DNA of 64,000 nt from positions 250,501-314,500 of the forward strand of contig NC_134770.1 of the NCBI RefSeq assembly GCF_050436995.1. Reading direction: 5' to 3'. Made by a program: the position numbers and the translations under genes. Positions 12,072 through 24,226 of the stretch are shown one piece after another. Each line of letters starts with the position of its first letter. The stretch's first letter is position 1. The stretch is from Anticarsia gemmatalis (Eukaryota > Arthropoda > Insecta > Lepidoptera > Erebidae). The notes beneath the pieces are model-generated. The model saw nothing but the letters and a program-made list of their open reading frames with translations, did no database searches and was not told the DNA's origin.

Positions 12072-12814
12072 CTTATGTAATCTGCGTGGCTTTAAGTGCG
12101 TTTTAAGTTTCAACAAGATGTAGATTTTATTATGATACGGTTTTCGTAGTTTAGTCGTAAAAGCGTGAAAAATTTTAGTTTATTGTAAAATAATTAGTAT
12201 CTACCCGTAACTTCGTCCACACACAATAATTTCATTGGCATATCTAAAAGATTGAGAAATACGCCCACGTTTTCATTTTATAATGTTAGTCCTATTTCAA
12301 AGGGCGAGCCTATTGCCCTATAAAATGCGGGCTACTGTCGAGAAACATCCCAATATTACTTAGAAATCCGCACTTTGCCCGAAACCGGGAATTGAACCCG
12401 GAACCTCATGATCAGTAGTCGCACACTCCCCCCCAACGTGGACAACAGTTTTTTTTATAGTTATCTCAATTTTAACTCAACTGCGTAATCTACGAGTATA
12501 CAACGGCTATCGACAGTATGTCATGTCAAGCCATAAATACGTGGGTACCATCCAACAATGGAGTCAACCTTGGCTTCTTTACAGTAGCCGCTAACTGCCA
12601 CCGCTATTTATTTATTTTAAACTTTATATACAGAGCTGTATAAAGGCGGACTTAATGCCAGGAGCATTTTCTCCCAATCTACCTAATCTAGGGTGATGAG
12701 ATCAGAGATTGTTGTGAAGGTGTTTAAGAGAGGAATGAGATTGAAATGAGACATTAGACAATATGAGTTTAAAAAATTATTATCTATACTTATATACTTA
12801 TACTTATACTTATA

Positions 12815-13067
12815 TATAATATTATAAAGCTGAAGAGTTTGTTTGTTTGTTTGTTTGTTTGAACGCGCTAATCTCAGGAACTACTGGTCCGATTTGAAAA
12901 ATTCTTTCACTGTTAGATAGCCCATTTACCGAGGAAGGTTTTAGGCTATATAACATCACGATACGGCAATTAGGAGCGAAGTAGCGACGAAAAATGTTAC
13001 GAAAACGGGGAAAATTATGACCCATTCTCTCTTATGTGACGCAACCGAAGTTGCGCGGGTCAGCTAG
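12815..13067 (+). mobile_element. Helitron-like element, family 1
   Basis: A non-autonomous element with the fixed order ataatattataaagctgaag, a gtttgtttg run, gaacgcgctaatctcagg, and a 3' end with gaagttgcgcgggtcag then CTAG. A CTAG end, TC start and A/T insertion site fit Helitrons. A tatactta microsatellite precedes its 5' end. It encodes nothing. Confidence 0.6.
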
Positions 13068-13069
13068 TA

Positions 13070-14465
13070 TTAATATATACACATAAAAAATAATAAATAT
13101 ATGTACATACATATCAACTACAAAAACATAAATAACATAGAATAGGTAATAATAGGTAAATATGTGTATGTATATATAGACTAAGATAATTGTGACGATT
13201 CTGCAACTTTTTCAATAAAAGATCTACCGGGTAAACATCGCACGTGTCGCTAAATTGTTCAGTGCAGTTTTATTGGAGATAATTCGAAGCAGCTGGCTTC
13301 TTTCGTTATCGTTTCCGTTTTGTTGATGAATTTTTATGTTGTGAGTAATTGTGAAAATGCTATTGTTATTGTTTTAAGTGCATTCGTGTGAAATTGTAAG
13401 ACGTATCTTTGGCACGGGATCTTCAAATGTCTTCATACTTTTCATACAATTGTGTTTATCAGTTATAAACTATGGATGTTCTATTTTATATATTTTATAA
13501 AATATATTTTATGAACTGGCAGCGAATGCCATAATGCATTATGTCTGACGATATACTCCTAATGTACATACATGAAGTTGATGTAAATAAATATATTTAG
13601 TCGTTTTCTATTTCATACAATTTCTGCGGCTTCCTGTGCAGATTCATTCGCTTTTGAAATAGTAGTAGCTAATGTTTTCGAACAATCTGAATGCAAAATT
13701 TCATCAATATTGGTTATTAGTTAAGCCATGAATTCGTGATCGACGGTTTTAAGCATTTATAATATTATTAGCATAGCCGATAGTTCGTCGTCGTAGCCTC
13801 TGTTTGTTCTTTAATTTTCAACTATCTCCATACAGAATTACATCAAAATTGGTTTAGCAATTTAGTCACTGAAGCGTGACACACCTCCATACTATATTTA
13901 TTTATATATTAACTTAATATTAAAGATGTATAATATTCATAACTTCACCCATAGCGTGCCTCTTCACATCAAATTGTGGTTATAATACCTTTGTTTCCTT
14001 ATAACTTGTAAGACAAACATAAATTAACTGCAAACGAGTGAATTCTCAAGAAATCCACGGAATCATCACAAGACAATGGACAATTAATATAAAGATTCAT
14101 TCATTGTTATTGTAGAAAACTTCATTTTTAACAATATTTTTTCCTGATAAGATGCCCTTTGATCTCATTTTTATTTACATACATACATACATACACACAA
14201 ATATATACACATACAGATGCATTCAAAAATGCTTTGATATATACATACATATTATATACACATACATACGTAATATCATGCCTTTTTCTCATAGAATTAG
14301 AGACCAAAAAGTCTACTACTACGATCCCTATAATATTTGCTTCATCCATACATATTGTATCACAGGACTTCCAGTTACGATTCTTACGCACATTTAGTCA
14401 TGTATTTTATCATTATAATTATTTTTAGTTAGATAGTTCAAAATATGAAGTTACCCTTTGCACTC
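13070..14465. other. non-coding AT-rich DNA
   Basis: No gene is seen. A cata/caca microsatellite lies at about 14170-14275 and explains the low-complexity open frames there. Confidence 0.45.
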
Positions 14466-14725
14466 GCCCATAGCCAGTTGCGCTCACCAGTTGGTAAACG
14501 ATCTGTGGGTTAAGCAACCCATGGCGCAGTCATTCCATAGATGGGTGACCGCATAGTAGTATTTGAGCTGGGCGTCTCCGTGCTTCGGAGAGCACGTAAA
14601 AAGTCGGTCCCGGCTGTTGTCTACTTAGATAACAGTCGTTAAGCCATGTCAAATTCCTAACGGGCGGCTTGAACAACTTTGACACTAGGTTGACCACTAA
14701 ACTAACCATACGACAAACAAACAAA
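14466..14725 (+). repeat. 5S-rRNA-derived SINE (family S5a)
   Basis: The head resembles the 5S rRNA internal promoter: gtgggttaagcaaccc (A-box region) followed by agatgggtgaccgcatag (C-box region). The body runs through cgtctccgtgcttcgg and ends near aggttgaccactaa. The copy at 21180-21435 is nearly the same. Confidence 0.65.
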
Positions 14726-14955
14726 ACTCTTTGCATTCGCAATTCGTTCAAATAATAACTTAGAACGCATGTCATTCAAGTGACCTTTCCGAAACTAACG
14801 TGTTTAGGTTCTTTGAACATGTTTTTGTTAGATGACATATAAGTAGGTACAATTTGTAAAGACTTTGTTTGATGTGTTAGTAATATTTGAACAAAATTTT
14901 AGCACTTTATATTGTGAAAAACATACTTAGATCTTGAGTCAAACTTATCTTAGTA

Positions 14956-15207
14956 CTAGCTGACCCGTGCGACTTCGCTTGCGTCACATAAGAGAGAATG
15001 TCATATTTTCCCCCGTTTTTGTAACATTTTTTACTGGTGCTCTGCTCTTATAGGTTGTAGCGTGATGATATATAGCCTATAGCCTTCCTCTATAAATTGG
15101 CTATCTAACACTGAAATATTTTTTCAAATTGGACCTTAGTTAGGTTCCTGAGATAAGCGCGTTCAAACAAACAAACAAACTCTTCAGCTTTATAATATTA
15201 GTATAGA
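14956..15207 (-). mobile_element. Helitron-like element, family 1
   Basis: The plus strand reads ctagctgacccgtgcgactt at the left and actcttcagctttataatat then tagtataga at the right, the reverse of the element at 12815-13067. Confidence 0.6.
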
Positions 15208-15409
15208 TTTGTTATACTCGTATGAGTTGTACAATAGCTGGGAAAAAATTTGTACAAATCAGATGTTTACATAATACCAGGCATGTTATTCACGATGGTG
15301 TAGCTTGAAGAGTATCAATATTAGTCCCATGAAATAGGGGTGAACAAATTGGTACAGTGTTGAATGGCGACTTTATCAAATCTCAGGCTAACGAGATATA
15401 TATTTCCAA

Positions 15410-15665
15410 CTAGCTTCTGCCGCGACTTCGTCTGCGTGAAAAGGTTTTCCGTTGTAAAAAGTATCCTATTTGAAATCTAGGTTAGTTTTAGTTCAATCAA
15501 TGGAGAATCTAGGAAGATTTATACAAACTTTCATTCCCTATTTTATCCCCTTGGGGTAGAATTTATCATAGTCCTTTCTTAGCGGATGTCTACGTCATAA
15601 CATCTACCTGCATGCCAAATTTCAGCTCGATCTGTTCAGTGGTTTGGGCTGTGCGTTGATAGATC
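15410..15665 (-). mobile_element. Helitron-like repeat, family 3
   Basis: It opens with ctagcttctgccgcgacttc and holds the family text ttttccgttgtaaaaagtat. It is interrupted or terminated by the foldback at 15673. Confidence 0.45.
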
Positions 15666-15672
15666 ACGATCC

Positions 15673-15779
15673 CCCGGTTTCTGAGCTACATTTAGCGGTA
15701 GTTCAACTATTCAATAGCGTTTTTTTAAAATGAGTTATTAAATAGATAAACTACCACTAAATGTAGCTCCGAAACCGGG
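15673..15779. mobile_element. short foldback MITE
   Basis: About 30 bases at each end pair: cccggtttctgagctacatt at the left and aatgtagctccgaaaccggg at the right, continuing inward through agcggtagtt and aactaccact. The loop is about 45 bases and AT-rich. Confidence 0.6.
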
Positions 15780-16448
15780 CATATGTCAGTCAGCCAGTCA
15801 CCTCGAGTTACGTATAATTAGATTACACATTATATAAATTGTGCATACAAAGGCTGCAGTAAAGTATTGGACTATAGCACACCTAGGTTTATAGGAAAGA
15901 GACCTTGAAGCGATATAAATCTAAAAATACGTTATAGTCATAATGTTGTTCACACCTGTAGAGAGACAATCGGCATGTGCACGGACTAGCACCAGCGGTT
16001 AGCACGTGTCGTAAGTCGTGACTAGTGACCTATGTTCGTGGTAGGTCATTGTAGGTCATATACTAGTCGAGTAGTTGCATTCTGTTTAGGTGTAGCAGAG
16101 TGTAGGATCAAATAATTTACTGACTGCATGGTCAATACTGGTATTTAGTTGTATCCCGTTAGACTGGTAGTCGACTCCAATATAGTTGGAAGAAAGGCTA
16201 AGCTGGTGATTTATCTATATTATAATGCATAATTTTGTGTTGTTCTAAAATAAACTAGCTATACCTGACTGGCAACCGTCAGCTTCATCGCTAGTTTACA
16301 TCCACTAGCCGCGAAACTAAGTTGTCAGGCTATATGTCATGTCCGCTTCTTCGTCCACGTAGACGTTAACTACAAGCTACTAAGTTTCATCAAAATCCGT
16401 TCAGTAGTTTTGTCGTTCGTATTTTTGCAGCACACAACATTTAATTAA

Positions 16449-16804
16449 TTGAGGAGCTCGTGGCTTGGTTAACATCAGCCGCGCGGATCGATCTCTGAGG
16501 TTAAGCTATGCTTGCCGAGGTTGTTCTGTGGATGGGTGACCATCTTATATATATCGAGTTTCTCCGTGTTTCAGAAGGCACGTTAAATTGTGGGTCCCGG
16601 CTGTCATTTACGAAGATCTTTGACAGTCGTTAACAGTAGTTAGAAGCTTGAAAGTCTGACAACCAGTCTTACCGAAAGGGTATCGTGTTATAACCCAGGT
16701 ATTGGGTTGTGGAGGTCAGATAGGCAGTCGCTCCATGTAAAACTATGGTATCCAGCTGCATCCGGTGAGACTGGAAGCCGACTCCAACATAGTTTGGAAC
16801 AAAT
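16449..16804 (+). repeat. 5S-rRNA-derived SINE, alternative body (S5b)
   Basis: The head again resembles 5S rRNA (tctctgaggttaagctatgc, then tggatgggtgaccatc), but the body differs from S5a: gaaagtctgacaaccagtct, acccaggtattggg and an end with ggaagccgactccaacatag. Tails of this type alone occur near 16138-16205 and 35212-35260, and reversed at 20880-21068 and 47112-47255. Confidence 0.6.
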
Positions 16805-17689
16805 ATATATGTATATATACAACATTTTATTAATTTTCTCTCATGTCAGAATTGTACCTCAGTCATCCACGCTAATTGACACTAACTACTAACCACTTTA
16901 ACCACTAAGCTATAGACATCCTTGTCCTAAAGACCTTCACTGGGTTTTTCAAATCTCATCATTAATTACTAAACAATTTTCCTGAAAATATTACAATCAA
17001 TAGTTTCACCACAGCTGACTGTGTAACTAACCCTTTACTTAGAAATTACTACGTTTTCAAATAAAATCGGGAATTACGTAGTTAATTATGGTGAGGAAAC
17101 ACTTTCTTCTGGGTTTGTCCATACGGTTTATGAATGAATGTATCATACTACTATTTTTTTATAGGAAAAGAGTGGGTAAAATCCTACCTTAATACATAAT
17201 ACGAAATTTTTCCTTTGTCTGTCTGTTTGACTGTTCTTTATAATTTATTTATTTATTGGTAAACCAACAGCAAACATATGCAAGATAACTAAATAACATG
17301 CAATAATATACAATTCTGATATGAATGTCCATTACAGGACACACAGCTTAAATAATGCGAAAGTTTGTGGGGGTGTGCATTCATCCTTATTATGTATTAT
17401 AACACCTGTACCTATGCTCAGTCAATACAATAAAGATTTACTTTACTTTACTTTAAAAAAATCACTGAGTGGATTTCAATAAGATTTCTCACATTATAAA
17501 ATAATGTGTTTTTGCTTTCTTGCTTATAATATATGTATTATAATGCGAGTTGTAAGGACACATTTTAACAGCTGATTCCTTGGGCCGATTTTCACGAAAT
17601 TTGGTATGAAGACATCAGATAACTTGAAATAAAATATTTCGCTGAGAAAGTCTAGTCACTTTCAAACTCGATTCTTACATAATTAAGTA

Positions 17690-17915
17690 TTCATTCGTTC
17701 ATAGCGGTTAGTGGTCAACCTAGTATCGAAGTTGTTCAAACTGCCCATACTTTTGACATGGTTAACGACTGTTATCTTAATTTACAACAACTAAAACCGA
17801 CTTTTGCAAAAGACAATCAGCTCAAATACCACTAAGTGGTCACCCATCTATAAAATGTCCTCGCTGAGGTAACTTAACCTACTGATCATTTAGCAACTAT
17901 GATCGCCTTAGAACT
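17690..17915 (-). repeat. 5S-rRNA-derived SINE (S5a), diverged
   Basis: On the plus strand it begins ttagtggtcaacctagtatc and ends with ggtcacccatctataaaatg then ggtaacttaacctactgatc, the reverse of the S5a order. It is diverged from the copies at 14.5 and 21.2 kb. Confidence 0.55.
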
Positions 17916-18187
17916 GATTTCTCAGTACAAACACGTAGAGCCTTTTGTTACCTTATAACAAACCGGAAGACGGTACTGAACATTTGTGAACACCTGCAAA
18001 TATTGCAGTCCATTGTTTTGTGGTACACTCATGACCAATATTATTGCAATGTTGTGATAAGAATGATGACAATTATTTTTAATTGTTTTATCATGTCTAT
18101 AATACACATACGTGTAGGTAGAGGTGTATGCAATAAATCCGTATTTTAGCAGATGTCGAGGAGTTTCCCACGTAATATTGTGATATA

Positions 18188-18405
18188 TTAGGTCGGGGAA
18201 GTCTTTTTGAATTATAGTATGTATGAACTTGTAATAAAATCTTTTCTCTACACAAAAAAGCTTGATATTTGGGTACTAATATATTGGTAAGTAATATATT
18301 GGCAATGAACCGTGTACTCATTTGTGATTCTTGAAGCCAAAGAGATTTTATTACAAGTTCATACATACTATAATGCGAAAAGTCTTTTTCCCCAATCAAA
18401 TATTA
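18188..18405. mobile_element. mariner-type foldback MITE
   Basis: The left end tattaggtcggggaagtc pairs with a right end aagtctttttccccaatc. Inner arms carry cttgtaataaaatc and gattttattacaag. Its middle lies in the opposite orientation to the copy at 2485-2702. Confidence 0.6.
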
Positions 18406-19153
18406 TATCAAGCATGATAACAAACTCCGCACTGGTATTAAAAAATACATATATAATATAAATGAGAAAAGACCAACAGGACTTTGCCGATCCGCGAATC
18501 GAACTCAAGACCTTTTGATCAGTAGTCATATATACAAAACCATATACACAAATCAATTAAAAAGAAAATATTAATTTATTATAAATCAAATAATTTATTT
18601 AATTTTTCCTCCATTTTACCGACATTTAACGCGAGCAGAATTACGCAGGCCAGCTCGAAACACAACAAAATTAAGTTAATATTATTTCATCTGAATCTTT
18701 AGCCTACGTACTATTTAATTATTTATTTATACAATAACGTCTCACATTGCTCAAAAACAATAAATATTACCTACACTATAACGTCATTGGGAACATGAGA
18801 CATAGACAATTGCGTATGGGAAATAATACCATTGTTCAAACCATGAAATATATAACGTAAATAGGTAATAAGGTATAAGGATAAACTTAGTTTTAATAAT
18901 ATGCCTAAATGTCAACGTTAGGGAAACCACACTTATGTATATACAATAAGGCATACATACATACATAAAATAACGCCCTTTTCCTATATACATAAGAAGG
19001 TAGGGACTAAAGTAGGCTACTTGCTACGATCACTACAAACTTACATCTTGTCACACAGGACTATCGGTTACGAGTACTACGCACATGATTTTAAGTTTGC
19101 GGGATTAGGATAGGATAGGATGTAGTAGGAAATAATAGTCAAGTATCGCAAGA

Positions 19154-19374
19154 TTTTTTTTTTTTTTTTAAAAGACAACTCCCGCACTAAGAATTGCTCT
19201 TGTGTCGCGGGGACTTTTACAAACATACAAACAACGGACACAAAGCACAACCAGACCCGAAACAATTATTTGTGGATCGCACAAATAATTGTCCCGTGTG
19301 GGAATCGAACCCACGACCTCCCGTTGCAGTGGTATCGGCGTGGCGACCTAAACCACTGCGCCACGGAGGCAGTC
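19154..19374 (-). repeat. SINE-A, tRNA-headed, near full length
   Basis: On the minus strand it starts gactgcctccgtggcgcagt, with a box-B-like gggttcgattcccac. It continues through the gtccgttgtttgtatgttt body and ends in a gcgggagttgtctttt tail and an A run (the T run at 19154-19169). The tRNA-like head implies a Pol III transcript. It is not a functional tRNA gene. Confidence 0.75.
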
Positions 19375-20459
19375 AAATTGAAAACTGCCCATTCCCATGG
19401 GCGCCATTTCGTTACTGCTTTGCTACCTTCCATCTTCACGTCTACTGGCGTATCGAGGGGGAGGCATATAGTGGTAGAAACGGTCTGAATAGATAAAAAG
19501 ATTAAGTGCATCCGTGCAACTAACTTTGAGTGCGACTGTACGAACAACAGGCTGACACGACCGGTAATAAGGGCAAGACAGCTTTACATCCTTTCCGATG
19601 TACTCAGGTCTGTGACACCAACTTCCTTTCTCGGGCATTACATGAAAATTCATACTTACGTGAATAATATACTTTTTTTTAAAACTATACTATACTATCC
19701 TACTAATATTATAAATTCGTTCTTAAATTACGTTTATAAAGTTTTTACTTTTACACGCAATCTACTGTATGGACTTTGATGAAATTCGAAGAGGTTAAAC
19801 AAAAAAATCGGCAATATGTTTTGATTTTATTCAAATCACACGCAAACACGGATCAGTTTGTTCAATTAATATACATATTTTTGATAAAGTCAAATTTCAG
19901 CGTTCTTCTCCAACTAGAAATAAAAAGTGTTATTTCAGGTCTGGTAACATTTTGTGAACATTGTATTTGTGCTTTAAAACTCTTCATTCAAGAGTATTTT
20001 TATAACTATTTGTTGTCCCTTCAGGAGTATGTTGGATGTTATAGAAGGCTTAGACCAGGATTGAACGCTACCTAATTTACTCTGATGGAATCGTGGATGG
20101 ACGTTCGACATCGCACGTTGCGCAGGTGTGTCATTCCACTTAAAGTGGGAGTTGTCTTTACAAAAATAAGGATAACAAAAAAAACTGTATAAAGTCACGT
20201 AAACAAGCATTTTGTTCTAGTTTCAATAGGCAATGATTCAGTGGAAAATACTACGGGTATTTGTCTTTTGTAGTAAATAATTACTGAGGTTCATTCATAG
20301 ATTTTTAATTGTTATTGTATGAGGAAGGGAAAAAAATGTATTTAAATGGCTGACTTGTGGCCACAGATTGTCAATTGTGCCTACCATAAGTATTGTTTTT
20401 ATTTATTTGTTTGTTTTTCCCGGTATTCCGGATATCGAACTAGCGACGTCGTGATCAGT

Positions 20460-20632
20460 GCCTCGATTCTCTACTACTATCGACTACCGACAACCGAGCT
20501 GTCATCGAGAAATTTTGTATGAAAATCTGATCAGCGCCTCTGACGGGTGTCGTAGGAAACATTCTAAATGTCAAAATTTCGATAGCTAGCCGGTTGTCGG
20601 TAGTCGATAGTGGTAGAGAATCGGGGTACAGT
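20460..20632. mobile_element. MITE family M1, symmetric variant
   Basis: Both ends carry the same terminus in opposite orientation: cgattctctactactatcga at the left and gatagtggtagagaatcg at the right. Other family members have this terminus only at one end. The middle keeps the ttttgtatgaaaatctgatc block. Confidence 0.55.
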
Positions 20633-20879
20633 AAACGTAAAATTAGACGGATTATTGTTTGTTATAGAATAAGGCAAGTTTTATTTATTTATTATTTAGT
20701 TGAGCAGTGATAGCCGAGTGGTCTAAGGATAACTAACTAAGCAAACATCGTGATGAAATCAATCATCGTGTTTGTTAAAACAGTTTGTTAAAATATATTA
20801 TGCAAAGTCAACCCAAACCGCTCTTGGCCAGCTTCAGACTCAAGGCCTAAATTCTCTTTTTTTTTCTTACCTAAGAGTA

Positions 20880-21068
20880 CTGTGTTATAACCTAAGTAAC
20901 TGTAGGCATCCAGTCTCACCAGATGCAGCTGAATAAAAGCGTTTTACATAGAGTGACTGCCTATCTGACCTCCACAACCTAGTTACCCAGGTTAACACGA
21001 TACCCCTCGGTAAGACTGGTTGTCAGACTTTCAAGCTTTGACTACTGTTAACGACCTTTACAAACTGG
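20880..21068 (-). repeat. S5b SINE body fragment
   Basis: The plus-strand text gataccccтcggtaag is not quoted in full here; the matching blocks are cagtctcaccagatgcagct, gtgactgcctatctgacctc and ggttgtcagactttcaagc, all reversed relative to 16449-16804. The 5S-like head is missing. Confidence 0.5.
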
Positions 21069-21179
21069 GTGAAAAAATGTCGTTGTCTTTTAGTAAAAAC
21101 GATCTACTCAAAATTAAATTAATTAACTGAATGATATATGCTAGCTGCATATTAATTTATGGCATCTAGTTAATTAATG

Positions 21180-21435
21180 AGTGCACCATTGCCAGATGCG
21201 CTCACCGGTCGGTTAACGATCTGTGGGTTAAGCAACCCTTGGTTCGGTCATTCCATAGATGGGTGACCGCATAGTGGTATTTGAACCGGGCGTCTCCGTG
21301 CTTCGGAGGGCACGTAAAAAGTCGGTCCCGGTTGTTGTCAATTAAGATAACAGTTGTTAAGCCACGTCAAAGGCCTTCGGGCGGCTTGAACAACTAATTG
21401 ACACTAGGTTGACCACTAACCATACGATAAGAAGA
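21180..21435 (+). repeat. 5S-rRNA-derived SINE (S5a), well preserved
   Basis: It holds ctcaccggtcggttaacgat, tgggttaagcaaccc and tagatgggtgaccgcatagt in 5S rRNA order. The body cgtctccgtgcttcggaggg follows, then an end with ctaggttgaccactaacc. This is the cleanest copy for comparison with 5S rRNA. Confidence 0.7.
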
Positions 21436-21867
21436 AGTTAATTAATTCATTAATTCATTATAGTCTGCACCTGGATTTGAAATAATGACTGCAGCGAAAT
21501 AACGTGTTGAAACGTCGTCTACCGCCGATTTGTGTCACACAACTTATACCTTTCGTTGCACCTAAATAAATATCATCCAGTTGTGTTACTCAATTACTCA
21601 AGTACAATATTTTCCTTTAGGTCAATGACCAGTGATAACAAGACCTACTTTTCTTCTTATAATAGTGAACTAATTTGACCTACTTAAGTTCTATAATAAC
21701 TGTGAAATATTATTAGAGATTTATTTATATTGCTTCTGTGGTTTACGACTGACTGGCGAGTCTTGGGTTGTGTTCCCGTGTTACCTAAGAGTTGCAAAGC
21801 CATGTTCTTAGACAACATATCTATATTAAAAGATTTTCTTTTTTTAAAAGATTTAAAATTATTGAAA

Positions 21868-22051
21868 AAATTGCTCTTGTGTTGCGGGGACTTTCACAAA
21901 CATACAAACAACGGACACAAAACACAACCAGACCCGAAACAATTATTTGTGGATCGTACAAATAATTATACCGTGCGGGAATCGAACCCACGACCTCCCG
22001 ACGCAATGGTACCGGCCGAGCAACCTGAATCACTGCGCCACGGAGGCAGTC
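21868..22051 (-). repeat. SINE-A copy
   Basis: It shows the same order as 19154-19374 (ttgctcttgtgttgcgggga to cgccacggaggcagt), with the head at the right, so it is on the minus strand. It sits in an A-rich stretch. Confidence 0.65.
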
Positions 22052-22595
22052 AAATTTTCCGTATAGGTGTAGGCAGAAGGGTAACACTCACATTTTGCCG
22101 CTAATTTTCTCTTTTAATAGGGGGCAATTATATTTTACCATAATATACTGACCATAGAGAGATTTGACAAACATCTGAGCTTGAGATCAATATAATTAAA
22201 AAGGTAACACTAGTACCACGCCCGATAAGGGAATCAAACCCGAGACTATATGAGTAGCAATCGCACTAAGTCCCTATTAGCCATGAGTTTTGATGACTCA
22301 TTGACCAAAATAAAATTATGCGTAAAAAAAAGTCGCAAATTATACCTCCTCTTTTGTCATCAATATTTATTTGAATAATTATCATCTTTCATCTTAACAC
22401 AGCATCCGTTTAAAAAGTTCATTCACCTCTTAGTCACCTTACTGAATAATTTTACTACATACACTGATGTAGTGACTGAGAATCGAACCTGTGACCTTGA
22501 ACGATGACTCACGTTACTTCCTTACTACGTATGTTATATTTACCATGGGTTGTTTACTATGAGTAATGTAATTAAAGTACTACACCTAATATATG

Positions 22596-22745
22596 TACTG
22601 CTCCAGTGGCGCAGTTGTTAGTGTCACCGATTGCTGAGCACAAAGTCTTCGGTTCGATTCCTGGATCGGGTAACGGAATTATGGTCATTTCTAAATTACA
22701 TCATTTGTTTCTCGATAGTAGCCCGAAGTTTAGTAACGTACTCTG
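22596..22745 (+). repeat. SINE-C, tRNA-headed
   Basis: The tRNA-like head is ccagtggcgcagttgttagt with box B ggttcgattcctgg. It is followed by the gtagcccgaagtttagtaac body shared with 346-505 and 62300-62540. Confidence 0.5.
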
Positions 22746-24050
22746 TACGTAGCAATAGAGAATCTACTAATACATAAGACCTTAGGCGAATCCCCACATT
22801 TGGCCAGCGTGGTGGACTGAATACATAACCTCTCCCTCATTCCGGGAGGAGACTCTGGCCCAGGACATTGACACTTCAGTATCGCTCTCTCTTTTATAAG
22901 TTTTAAACTTTGCGTTGTAGGATTAATGTTTAGTAGAATACGGGAATTAACACGAACACGCATTGTACTTTGAAATGCCTGACGTTTCAGAGCAGGTTGC
23001 ACCCGCCGTGGTCGCAGGCTGACTAGACACTCTCTTTTTTTTAAACATACACAATATGGCGTCTGTTCTGCCAAAAGTGTAGGTAGGGATGTATGAAATA
23101 CACCTACATTTCGCCGTTAACAGTGTAAGTTGCGTGTAATAAGGATCGATTCTATATATACATACTAAAACATATGTACTAACCGACTATTTGCAGTCCA
23201 AAACACGCTTCAAATAGTCGTAACTATCGACTAATGATAGCTAACAATCACACAATTGAGCGATACAGTATACACTAACTAAATGTAATTAATACAACCT
23301 TGTATTGTGATTACTTCCTAATATTTAACTGGTCACTGTTGTACTGTGGTTAAGATAGTCGCCATGCCTCTTCACCACTGCGTTAAGAAGACATGGGTTC
23401 GATTGCCATATTTATTTTAGCTGCATAAATATTTTTATCTGGTTGTACTTCGTGTACGTTATTTGTATGTTTGTATAAATCCCCCCAAAGCAACAGTTTT
23501 CTTTAGAGCGAGAGTTCTTTGGAGTAATCATGATTCGCCAAACGCCGTTTAGGTGGTGTCAATTTGAGGTCTTATGTTTGGTTCCTAGGTCGGGACTTTA
23601 TAAATTCGATAGTAAACCAACAAACAAACAAAACAAAGTTAACCCATCAATGTCCCACTGGGTAAGGGTCTCCTCCCGTAATATGTATTATTAATAAAAT
23701 AACTTTATGTGTATTTAATCACTATAACTTTTTGAACCACCGTGTAATGTCCTATTGATTCTTATCTAAAGAATTCGCAGCATCTTCTTATCTTATCACA
23801 AATATGATGTCACCTGTAATCTTGACATTCAGTTTAGGTCAGTGTTAATGAACTGATTATCATATTTGATTAAAAAGCGTGGCCAGGAGTTTCTTGCCAG
23901 CTCTTCTAGTTGGCCCCATTTCCCAAACGGGTGGTCATCGTCATCGTATTAGCAAAGCCTGATTTATTTATAAAACTATAAGGGGATTGGCTGTATTCTA
24001 CTAAGTGTCAGTGCCTAAATTAATAAATGATTTGATTTCGATTTGTCATA
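22746..24050. other. non-coding, mixed repeat remnants
   Basis: Repeat W lies at about 22792-22880, a reversed SINE-C tail at 23075-23140, a SINE-A tail at 23438-23510 and a reversed W end near 23640-23690. No gene is supported. Confidence 0.45.
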
Positions 24051-24051
24051 G

Positions 24052-24226
24052 CGCGATTCTGTACAGTCGGTACTGTCGAGTATCGAAATTTTGACATTAA
24101 AAATGTACTGCCAAAATATTTCCTGCGACGCCCGTCTAAGGCGCTGATCAATTTTTATTACAAAATTTTTCGATGACAGGTCGGCTGTCGGTAGTCGATA
24201 GTAGTAGAGAATCGAGCTGCAGGTAC
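24052..24226. mobile_element. MITE family M1
   Basis: It starts gcgcgattctgtacagtcgg and ends gtcgatagtagtagagaatc. It keeps the aaaaatgtactgccaaaata and gacgcccgtctaaggcgctg blocks. Confidence 0.6.

Noticed and set aside
14128..14428. Tyr/Ile/Thr-rich frames near 14.2 kb
   Set aside because: They are translations of a cata/caca microsatellite on both strands.
19266..19547. Open frames near 19.3, 22.0 and 57.7 kb with shared protein text
   Set aside because: They are the same SINE-A read in different copies; shared text reflects the repeat, not a protein family.
21180..21300. Possible 5S rRNA gene
   Set aside because: The likeness is limited to the internal promoter order, the sequence is diverged, and it continues into a dispersed SINE body.
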